Shown: in pieces, positions 35,769 to 42,254 of the stretch | How the letters are laid out: each line of letters begins with the position of its first letter | How positions within the stretch are numbered: the first letter of the stretch is position 1 | Source: Phycisphaeraceae bacterium | Lineage (GTDB): Bacteria > Planctomycetota > Phycisphaerae > Phycisphaerales > UBA1924 | Reading direction: 5' to 3' | NCBI GenBank assembly: GCA_019636695.1 | Contig: JAHBXD010000001.1 | Location: 613,661 to 677,660, forward strand | DNA length: 64,000 nucleotides | Made by a program: the position numbers and the translations under genes | Notes under the pieces: generated by a model | What the model saw: only the letters and a program-made list of their open reading frames with translations | Told to the model about the DNA's origin: nothing | Database searches by the model: none

Positions 35769-36434
35769 ATGCGAATTGCACCCTTGGCATCAGTTGTGGC
35801 CGTGGCCGTTGCGGCCGGATCGGCTTCCGCGCAGATGCGGATCACCGAGTGGATGTATGACAGCACGACCGGAGGGTACGAGTTCATCGAGTTTACGAAT
35901 ATCGGGAACTCGCCGATCGACATGACCGGTTGGGCGTTCGACGATAATCATTTCGGTGGCTCAGACCCGGATCCGTATGACCTTTCCGCGTTCGGTGTCG
36001 TGGCGCCGGGCGAGAGCGTGATTCTTACGGAAGGCACGGTTGCGCAGTTTCGTGCCGAATGGTCGCTGCCGTTGGCCGTCAAAGTGATCGGCCTGCTTGG
36101 TGACGCGACCACCGGCGGATACAACATCGGCCGCAACGACAGCCTGGTGTTGATCGACAATTTCGGCGTGGTTGCCGATCGGCTCGACTACGGCGATCAG
36201 ACATTCCCCGGCACGATTCGCACTCGCGACATCAGCGGCGTGCCGATGTCGATGGCGGCCCTCGGCGCGAATGATGTCACGCAGTGGCGTTTCTCTGTTG
36301 TGGGTGATGAATATTTCAGCTATGCATCGGCCACCGGCAACATCGGCAGCCCGGGATACTTCATCCCCGCACCGGCTTCGGCTGGGGTGCTGTTGGTCGC
36401 GGGGCTGTGCGGCATGCGTCGCCGTCGCGCCTGA
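35769..36434 (+). CDS. Secreted lamin-tail domain protein with C-terminal sorting-like anchor
   Basis: A 221-residue protein with a signal peptide (residues 1-21, ending GSASA), a lamin-tail domain (MRITEWMYDSTTGGYEFIEF, then IDMTGWAFDDN) and a C-terminus of the PEP-CTERM-like kind: PAPASAGVLLVAGLCGMRRRRA, i.e. Pro/Ala motif, hydrophobic stretch and basic tail. This suggests export and sorting or anchoring at the cell surface. The ATG at 35769 has GAGAGG about eight bases upstream. The related lamin-tail protein with dockerin-like repeats is encoded divergently nearby. Confidence 0.82.
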   Translation: MRIAPLASVVAVAVAAGSASAQMRITEWMYDSTTGGYEFIEFTNIGNSPIDMTGWAFDDNHFGGSDPDPYDLSAFGVVAPGESVILTEGTVAQFRAEWSLPLAVKVIGLLGDATTGGYNIGRNDSLVLIDNFGVVADRLDYGDQTFPGTIRTRDISGVPMSMAALGANDVTQWRFSVVGDEYFSYASATGNIGSPGYFIPAPASAGVLLVAGLCGMRRRRA

Positions 36435-36464
36435 ATAACTGATCCATATTTACGCTGACCCCTT

Positions 36465-36491
36465 CACCCGCATCGGGTTTCGATGCGGGTG
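36465..36491 (+). terminator. Strong hairpin between convergent genes
   Basis: A perfect 11-base stem, CACCCGCATCG 36465-36475 and CGATGCGGGTG 36481-36491, loop GGTTT, followed by TTGTAATTT. It ends the lamin-tail gene and, as it is symmetrical, may also serve the convergent methyltransferase gene whose stop is at 36512. Confidence 0.75.
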
Positions 36492-36511
36492 TTGTAATTT
36501 CCAGGACACGA

Positions 36512-38044
36512 TCAGGTCGCGGCATCCGCTGCCGCGCTCGGAGCCAGGAGAAACCCGCGTTCGAGCAGCGCCCGAATGATCTTCAGCCCTTCAACACGAA
36601 CGCGATCGATTTCCTGATCGAGATCAGCGGCGAGGGCGTCAAGCAACGAAGCCACCGGGCGTGTGCCGTCGCACGAGGTGATGAGCCGGGCCATGTAGGC
36701 ATCCAGCGTGGCGTAAAAGGCAAAACCCGAGGCGAGCCGAATGCGGCAATCCGTGAGTGTCCATTGCCCCTGAACCGGGGTCAGTTCGTGCATGATGCGG
36801 GCATCGGGCGCGGCCATGAGGCGCGCCTGGAGGAGCTGCTCATCGCTCTGTTCGTGCAGGAAAGTGCAGTTGTCAAAAATGCGGAGAACATGGTCGCCCG
36901 CGGGGCCGAGCATGGTGAAGCGTTCGGGAGCGGAATCCATGTGCGTCCACGTCGAGCCGCAAGCACGTTTGCGGGCGTTGATCATGCCGATGCTCATGCC
37001 TTCAATACCGCGCTCGTGGTAATACGTCAGCCAGGAGCGCAACTGCCGGCCGCCGTCGGCGCGGCTGCCCGAATCGGTGTTGCTGAGCCAGGTTCGGGCG
37101 TATTCATCGGCGGGGGTGTACGCCGATTCATGAATCCACGTGTCGCAATGCTGATCATCAAGCCAGGATCGCAGGCGATCGCTTGTATTCGTTCCGTGTT
37201 TGTGGCACCAGTTGCACAACATCTGCAACATGCCGCCATCGTTCAGAAGCGGGCACGCGTTGCGAACGACGTGTTCGACGATGCCGTCGTCAGGAAGCGT
37301 GCTGTCGCGATATATAAACTTGGTTTCGGGTGAGATGACAAACGGAGGGTTGCTCACAATCAGGTCAAAGCGTTCGCCCGCGACGGGGTCGAACATGTCT
37401 CCCTGGCGGGCTTCGACATTGTCAAAGCCGTTGAGTCGGGCGTTGAAGCGCGTGAGCGCGACCGCCCGCGGGTTAATGTCGACCGCGATGACGCGATCGG
37501 CATGCCTGGCGGCGAGCAGGGCGTGCGTGCCGCATCCTGTTCCCAGATCGAGCATGCTGCCCACGGGTCGACGGATGGTGATATTGGCAAGGGTCTGGGT
37601 GGAGCCGCCGATGCCCATGACATAATCGTGTGCCATCGGCTCGCCTTCGGCGTGAAGACCGCGCGGTTTATCGACGACAAAGTACAGACCGAGGAACGGC
37701 AGAACCTGGAAATTGGTGGAGATGCCGGTCTCGCATTTGGTCAGCAGGCCCGATGCAAGCACTCGCGAGAGGTCGATGGTCGTCAACGCATCTCGAGCAG
37801 AGTCGGTGGTGAGCGTCTTTCCCATCAGAAAGAGGCGGATCAGGTTCGACAGCGGGGATCCGTCGGCAGTGCGATTCAGTATGCCGTCAACACCGAGTTC
37901 TCGCAATCGGGTGAGGTCGGCAAGGCCAAGCTGCGTGAGCACGCCGCGATCGGTGAACCCTGCCGCGAGGAAAGATTCCCGCAGGTGATGAAAATCAGCG
38001 TGGTCGTGGAACCAAACCGGGCGAAATGTGGCGTGTTCGGGCAT
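36512..38044 (-). CDS. N-type class I methyltransferase (NPPF motif)
   Basis: A 510-residue SAM-dependent methyltransferase. Motif I is MLDLGTGCGTHALLAARHA, motif II VIAVDINPRAVAL, and the catalytic motif IV is VSNPPFVIS, the N/D-P-P-F/Y type that methylates exocyclic or side-chain nitrogens (as in RlmG, TrmN6 or PrmC). An N-terminal region of about 165 residues (GILNRTADGSPLSNLIRLFLMG) and a C-terminal region of about 200 residues resemble the actinobacterial DUF7059-type methyltransferases. Whether the substrate is rRNA, tRNA or protein is open. ATG 38044 is used; the divergent astD-like gene begins 122 bases away. Confidence 0.85.
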   Translation of the reverse strand: MPEHATFRPVWFHDHADFHHLRESFLAAGFTDRGVLTQLGLADLTRLRELGVDGILNRTADGSPLSNLIRLFLMGKTLTTDSARDALTTIDLSRVLASGLLTKCETGISTNFQVLPFLGLYFVVDKPRGLHAEGEPMAHDYVMGIGGSTQTLANITIRRPVGSMLDLGTGCGTHALLAARHADRVIAVDINPRAVALTRFNARLNGFDNVEARQGDMFDPVAGERFDLIVSNPPFVISPETKFIYRDSTLPDDGIVEHVVRNACPLLNDGGMLQMLCNWCHKHGTNTSDRLRSWLDDQHCDTWIHESAYTPADEYARTWLSNTDSGSRADGGRQLRSWLTYYHERGIEGMSIGMINARKRACGSTWTHMDSAPERFTMLGPAGDHVLRIFDNCTFLHEQSDEQLLQARLMAAPDARIMHELTPVQGQWTLTDCRIRLASGFAFYATLDAYMARLITSCDGTRPVASLLDALAADLDQEIDRVRVEGLKIIRALLERGFLLAPSAAADAAT

Positions 38045-38165
38045 GGTGGTCTCGATGGGCCTGCATGGAGTGTACCGGTTTTGACTTGGGCATTTCGCCC
38101 TGGGAGGTTTCGCGGGATGCGGCGTGCAGGGCTACCGTCCGGTTGACTCTACGCGGAGAACCCTG

Positions 38166-39749
38166 ATGCATGCTGTTGCGTCGTTTGCCGATCAACCTGC
38201 CGACCTTGTCGCGGGAAAGTGGAAGCCGATTCCGGGGGCCGCGATGCAGTGGCGCAATCCCGCACGGCCGGACCAAGTCGTCTGGAGTGGTTCCCCCGAG
38301 CCTGCACATGTCGAGCAGGCGATCGAGGCTGCGAGGATGGCGTTTCTCGTTTGGTCGAAGTGGCCGCGAGAGAGGCGATACGAGGTGCTCCGGCATTTTC
38401 AGAAGCGGTGCACCGTTGCCGTTGAGGCGATGGCATCACTCATCTGCGATGAAACAGGCAAGGTGATGTGGGACGCCCGGGCCGAGGCCGGGCTGCTCGG
38501 CGCAAAGGTGGATATCACGCTTGATGAAGATCAGCACGGGGGACTGGCCCGCGTACGGCCGTTTGATCTGGAACTTTCGGCGACGCGACAGGGCCGGTGC
38601 TGGTTCCGCCCGCACGGGGTGATGGCCGTGCTCGGGCCGTTTAATTTTCCCGCGCATTTGCCCAATGGCCACATTGTCCCCGCATTGGCGATGGGCAACA
38701 CCATCGTCTTCAAACCGAGCGACAAGGCGCCGGGCGTAGGCCAGCTGCTGGCCCGCTTGCTTCAAGAGGCTCTGGACGACGCGGGCGCTCCGCCCGGTGT
38801 GGTCAACCTGGTGCAAGGAGGGCCAGAGGTCGCCCGTCTCCTCGTCAGTTCTGAAGGGCTTGACGGGATTCTGTTCACAGGCTCTTGGCCGGTGGGAAGG
38901 GCTATTCTCGCGGCGAATCTTGATCGTCCGGGGCGCATCATCGCTCTCGAAATGGGCGGGAACAACCCCGCCGTAGTTCTTCCCGATGCCGATCTGAAGC
39001 AGGCCGCGATCGAGTGTGTCCGCAGCGCGTTTGTCACCACGGGCCAGCGATGCACATGCACGCGGAGGGTGATAGTGCACCAAGCTGCCGCGGCGGCGTT
39101 CATCCCGCTTCTTCAGAAGCTTGCAAGCACGCTGATTGTCGGCCCGCCTCGAGCAGAGCACCCGGTTTTCATGGGGCCGGTGATTTCGGGTGCATCTCGC
39201 GACGCGGTATTGGGATTTCAGGCCGCGGCGGCCGCGCGGGGTGGGCGGATTCTGCTGGAATCGTCGCGGATGGAATTGGAGGGTGGGGGACATTTCCTGA
39301 CACCTGGGATTCTTGAGGTCGAGCGTTTCACTCTCGGCTCAATTGACCCCATGGCGCCGATGAAAACCCCAGGTGATGACCTGGAGATTTTCGGGCCCAT
39401 GCTGCGGGTTTCGATTGCTTCGAGTGTTGACGATGCCCTTGAACAGGCGAACGCGACGCGGTTTGGGCTTGCGGCGTCGATTTTCACACACGATGATTCC
39501 GCCGTGGCGCGATTTACGGCCGAAGCGAAGGCGGGGTGCATCAACGTCAATACCGGAACGGCCGGGGCGAGCAGCAAACTTCCGTTTGGAGGGCTGGGGT
39601 TATCGGGCAACCACAGACCGGCGGGGGCTTTCAGCCTTGATTACTGCGCCTATCCGGTAGCCGGGATGGTGGAGGTCGGCGCGAGCGCCCAGATGCTCCC
39701 TGGAATGCACTTTGAGGAGGCCTGGGTTCCCGCGCAGCCTTTAGGGTAA
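38166..39749 (+). CDS. astD: Succinylglutamate-semialdehyde dehydrogenase-like aldehyde dehydrogenase
   Basis: A 527-residue aldehyde dehydrogenase. The catalytic Glu is in LEMGGNNPAVV, the nucleophilic Cys in TTGQRCTCTRR, and the cofactor region reads GPFNFPAHLPNGHIVPALAMG and FTGSWPVG. The SKLPFGGLGLSGNHRP ending and the GQRCTC motif are those of AstD of the arginine succinyltransferase pathway. No other ast gene is in the window, so the physiological aldehyde is uncertain. ATG 38166 has GGAG seven bases upstream. The protein runs slightly past the usual AstD C-terminus. Confidence 0.82.
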   Translation: MHAVASFADQPADLVAGKWKPIPGAAMQWRNPARPDQVVWSGSPEPAHVEQAIEAARMAFLVWSKWPRERRYEVLRHFQKRCTVAVEAMASLICDETGKVMWDARAEAGLLGAKVDITLDEDQHGGLARVRPFDLELSATRQGRCWFRPHGVMAVLGPFNFPAHLPNGHIVPALAMGNTIVFKPSDKAPGVGQLLARLLQEALDDAGAPPGVVNLVQGGPEVARLLVSSEGLDGILFTGSWPVGRAILAANLDRPGRIIALEMGGNNPAVVLPDADLKQAAIECVRSAFVTTGQRCTCTRRVIVHQAAAAAFIPLLQKLASTLIVGPPRAEHPVFMGPVISGASRDAVLGFQAAAAARGGRILLESSRMELEGGGHFLTPGILEVERFTLGSIDPMAPMKTPGDDLEIFGPMLRVSIASSVDDALEQANATRFGLAASIFTHDDSAVARFTAEAKAGCINVNTGTAGASSKLPFGGLGLSGNHRPAGAFSLDYCAYPVAGMVEVGASAQMLPGMHFEEAWVPAQPLG

Positions 39750-39809
39750 TAGCGGGTGCGAGCAATGCCGGGGATTCCCCTGGTATTCGGAGTGTTGAAT
39801 CTCAAGATC

Positions 39810-39838
39810 TTGCACGAAGGTTGTCCGAACTGGATAAT
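39810..39838 (+). promoter_or_regulatory. Promoter of the intergenic RNA unit
   Basis: TTGCAC 39810-39815 and GATAAT 39833-39838, spaced by 17 bases. The -10 matches consensus at five of six positions, the -35 at three. Transcription would begin near 39845, in the 644-base spacer between astD and the rhomboid gene. Confidence 0.5.
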
Positions 39839-40011
39839 GCGATATCACGAGGGTTCGCTCCAGCCGCGGTTGCTGCGAATGACTTTCGTGACGACCGGGT
39901 TTTCCCGGGCGGTGTGCCCTAGGCGACGGCCTAGGGGAAAGGAGCCTGGCGCCGGACCCGTACAGCGTCCGAGGCGGCCGGGGAGGCCTTTCGAAAGGAG
40001 GTGATCCAGTG

Positions 40012-40047
40012 ATGACATGTGACTGTACGAGAGGGCTGCGTAGCTGA
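40012..40047 (+). CDS. Eleven-codon leader-like ORF behind a maximal Shine-Dalgarno sequence
   Basis: Reads MTCDCTRGLRS and stops at TGA 40045-40047; a GTG at 40009 gives one extra residue. The preceding GAAAGGAGGTGATCCAG (39993-40009) is a perfect complement of the usual last 17 bases of bacterial 16S rRNA. The ORF is followed by the partly exclusive hairpins and the terminator. Translation is likely on these grounds, but nothing shows that the peptide itself matters. Confidence 0.4.
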   Translation: MTCDCTRGLRS

Positions 40048-40101
40048 CCGTCGCCCGACGGGGCTGCGGAAGCGCAGTCCTCAGCAGGAGCTTGCTCCGA
40101 G

Positions 40102-40137
40102 GACCGTCACTCCGATATGGGGTGGCGGTCTTTTTTT
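40102..40137 (+). terminator. Strong intrinsic terminator of the RNA unit
   Basis: A 12-base stem (40102-40113 with 40119-40130, three G-U pairs), loop GATAT, followed by seven T (40131-40137). One of the clearest intrinsic terminators in the window. Confidence 0.88.
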
Positions 40138-40144
40138 CAGCAGA

Positions 40145-40193
40145 GGCAATGGGCAACAGGCAATGGGCAATAGGCAACAGGCAATGGGCAATT
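40145..40193 (+). repeat. Seven tandem heptamers GGCAAYN
   Basis: Seven consecutive 7-base units: GGCAATG, GGCAACA, GGCAATG, GGCAATA, GGCAACA, GGCAATG, GGCAATT. The tract starts eight bases after the terminator and lies in the leader region of the rhomboid gene. The remaining spacer up to 40393 is purine-rich with no gene. Confidence 0.85.
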
Positions 40194-40393
40194 GGGAGGG
40201 GCAAGGGGGAAGCGCAAGGGAGAAGGGGGTGGTTGCTGCGGGGAGCGTTGGAAGTGATGGGCGTGCAAATGCGGAATACCCAAGTCGTTGCGCGTGGAAG
40301 GTGAGAAAGAAGCAAGAGAGGGGAGTCGCGAAGCGATGTGGATGGGCTGGTTCGATCGTGGCGTTCACGTTTGAAGCCGTGATGTGCTGAGCC

Positions 40394-41569
40394 ATGTACG
40401 ATCGGGATGTGATTATTCCATTAGGGACAGACCGACCACTCTCTCGTTCGCCCAAGGTGACGTCATGGCTGATTGCCGCAAATGTCCTGGTTGCGATCGG
40501 GATGCTGCTTCTGGCGCGTTTCGATGCTCAGCGAGCGGAAAACGTGATCCAGATGTTCGCGGTATGGGGGGGGGACTTCAAAGTCCACACGTTGCTGACG
40601 AGTGCGTTTCTGCATGGTGGATTCCTGCACCTTCTTTTCAACATGCTGACGCTGTGGGTCTTCGGGCCGAATGTCGAGGACCGTCTCGGGCGGCTGGGCT
40701 ACCTCGGGTTGTATGGGGCGGGGGCCGCGGCTTCTGGCGGGCTGCACGCGGCATTCGAGGATGCCGCGGCGATCGGGGCTTCGGGGGCGATCGCGGCAGT
40801 GGTGGGGGCGTATCTCGTGCTGTTTCCGAGAACGCAGGTGCGGGTGCTGTTTTTCTTCATCATCATCGGTGTGTTTTCGATTCCGGCGTGGTGGTTCATT
40901 GCGGCGGCGATCGCCAAAGACCTGTTGGCGCAGGGTCTGGGCCAGCAGAACGGCATCGCCAACCTCGCGCACTTGGGTGGGTACGGCTTCGGGTTTACCA
41001 CGGCGTGGCTGTTGCTGGCAACGGGGAGGCTATCGCGCGAGCCGTATGACCTGTTCACGGTGGTCCGGCAAAGCAGGCGCAGATCGGCCTTACGCGATGC
41101 GCAGTTTCATGCTCAAGCCCAGAAGACGCGGTTGGAGCGAGAAGCGCAACGCGTCGCGGAATCGGGAAGGGCGGATGCACGGATCGAGGCGGTCTCGCAG
41201 GCACGAAGGCGGGTTGTCGAGCGGCTTTCGCGTCGGGATCTGGACGGCGCGGCCGCAGGCTATCGAGCACTGATCGAGGAGTTCGGCCGGGATGCCGGGA
41301 CGCTGGGAAGCCAGCACATGATTGAACTTGGCAAGCACTATTACGCCGCAGGCGATTACGAGATGAGCGTGTTGGTGTATGAGAGGTTTCTCGCGGCGTA
41401 TCCGCTGGATATCGAGGCCGCCAGCGTGCGGCTGCTGCTCGGGGTGCTGCATGCGCGGTATCTGAACGACCCGGTACGCGCAAAGGTGCTGCTCTCGGAG
41501 GCGAGGGATCTGGGCTTGGATGAAGAGCATGACGCCTTGGCGGCCCAGTTATTGCGTGATCTCGGGTGA
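40394..41569 (+). CDS. Rhomboid-family intramembrane serine protease with C-terminal TPR-like domain
   Basis: A 391-residue protein. Residues 20-215 form a six-segment rhomboid core with HGGFLHLLFNM, the nucleophile Ser130 in GASGAIAAVVGAY and the catalytic His193 in NLAHLGGYGFG. The cytoplasmic C-terminal part (about 225-391) starts with a charged coiled region and continues with TPR-like helical pairs (DLDGAAAGYRALIEEFG, GDYEMSVLVYERFLAAYP). The catalytic dyad is complete, so proteolysis within the membrane is expected; the substrate is unknown. ATG 40394 lies 256 bases after the terminator of the RNA unit. The trpF-like gene follows after 33 bases. Confidence 0.9.
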   Translation: MYDRDVIIPLGTDRPLSRSPKVTSWLIAANVLVAIGMLLLARFDAQRAENVIQMFAVWGGDFKVHTLLTSAFLHGGFLHLLFNMLTLWVFGPNVEDRLGRLGYLGLYGAGAAASGGLHAAFEDAAAIGASGAIAAVVGAYLVLFPRTQVRVLFFFIIIGVFSIPAWWFIAAAIAKDLLAQGLGQQNGIANLAHLGGYGFGFTTAWLLLATGRLSREPYDLFTVVRQSRRRSALRDAQFHAQAQKTRLEREAQRVAESGRADARIEAVSQARRRVVERLSRRDLDGAAAGYRALIEEFGRDAGTLGSQHMIELGKHYYAAGDYEMSVLVYERFLAAYPLDIEAASVRLLLGVLHARYLNDPVRAKVLLSEARDLGLDEEHDALAAQLLRDLG

Positions 41570-41602
41570 AGAGTGACTACTGATGATCGGGAAGGGGCGG
41601 AC

Positions 41603-42241
41603 ATGGCGCGGACGAGGATCAAGATTTGCGGCATTCGTGACGAGATAGGTTTGCAGGCGGCGGTTTCGGCTGGGGCTGATGCGGTCGGATTTGTGTTTGT
41701 GCCAGGTTCACCGCGTTATGTTGAGCCGGTGGAGGCGTGGGCGCTGGTTTCGGCGCTGCCACCGTTTGTGACGAGCGTGGGCGTGTTTTGCGATATCGAT
41801 GTGGACGAGTTCTGCGAGATTGAGGAAGTGTGTCCGACGGGGTTGTCGCAATTGCAGGGGATGGAGCCTGAGCACGTGGTGCAGGCCTGCGGTCCCGGAG
41901 TGCTCAAGACGGTGCGATATGATGCGAGGACGATTGATGCGGAACTCACGCGATGGTCAAGGGTGGATGAGGTCGATGCGATCGTGGTTGAGGTTTTTCA
42001 GGGTGAGCACGGGGAAGCGGACGGCTGGCGGGGATTGCGCCTTGCGCTCGATCGCCTCGCGTTGAACAAGCCCATTGTTCTGGCAGGCGGGTTGGATGCG
42101 GGCAACGTGGCCGAAGCCATCCGCATTGTGTATCCGTATGGTGTTGAAGTGTCGATCGGTTCGGAGGATGAGACGGCGAGCACGGCATCGGAGCTGATCG
42201 AGGCGTTCTGTGCGGCGGTCAGGAAGGTGGATGCCGGCTGA
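41603..42241 (+). CDS. trpF: Phosphoribosylanthranilate isomerase-like protein (divergent TrpF)
   Basis: A 212-residue TIM barrel. The N-terminus RIKICGIRD carries the catalytic Cys, and ADAVGFVFVPGSPRYV is typical of TrpF, which isomerises phosphoribosylanthranilate in tryptophan synthesis. Later motifs deviate: where TrpF has a catalytic Asp (LLDS..GGTGKTFDW) this protein reads VVEVFQGEHGEADGW, and the phosphate loop SSGVE is SIGSEDE. It may have reduced or altered activity. The start at 41603 has a GA-rich ribosome binding site; GTG 41573 is an alternative. No other trp gene is in the window. Confidence 0.75.
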   Translation: MARTRIKICGIRDEIGLQAAVSAGADAVGFVFVPGSPRYVEPVEAWALVSALPPFVTSVGVFCDIDVDEFCEIEEVCPTGLSQLQGMEPEHVVQACGPGVLKTVRYDARTIDAELTRWSRVDEVDAIVVEVFQGEHGEADGWRGLRLALDRLALNKPIVLAGGLDAGNVAEAIRIVYPYGVEVSIGSEDETASTASELIEAFCAAVRKVDAG

Positions 42242-42254
42242 GTGTGGAAATCGA

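Larger units (their letters stand above)
39845..40137 (+). ncRNA. Candidate structured small RNA or attenuating leader
   Basis: About 293 bases bounded by a promoter-like element and a strong terminator. Hairpins seen in order: CCGGG/CCCGG (39895-39908); CCCTAGGC/GCCTAGGG with GACG loop (39917-39936); CGGAC/GTCCG (39953-39971); CCTT/AAGG covering part of the ribosome binding site (39987-39998); CCGTC/GACGG (40048-40061); GGCTGCG/CGCAGTC (40062-40079); GTCCTC/GAGGAC enclosing GGAG-CTTG-CTCC (40077-40104); and the terminator (40102-40130). The last three share three bases pairwise, so neighbours partly exclude each other, as in transcription attenuators. An 11-codon ORF with a very strong ribosome binding site lies in the middle. 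It matches no RNA family I know (not RNase P, tmRNA, SRP or 6S). Confidence 0.5.

Noticed and set aside
39907-39916. GGGCGGTGTG, complementary to the universal 1400 region of 16S rRNA, near the tail complement
   Set aside because: A ten-base match to some part of 16S rRNA is expected by chance in a few hundred bases of GC-rich sequence.
39993-40009. A 16S rRNA fragment on the minus strand
   Set aside because: Only the last 17 bases match; the sequence beyond them does not continue into 16S rRNA, and the match is equally explained as a maximal Shine-Dalgarno sequence for the short ORF that follows.
40145-40193. CRISPR-like array
   Set aside because: The units are seven bases, contiguous and without spacers.
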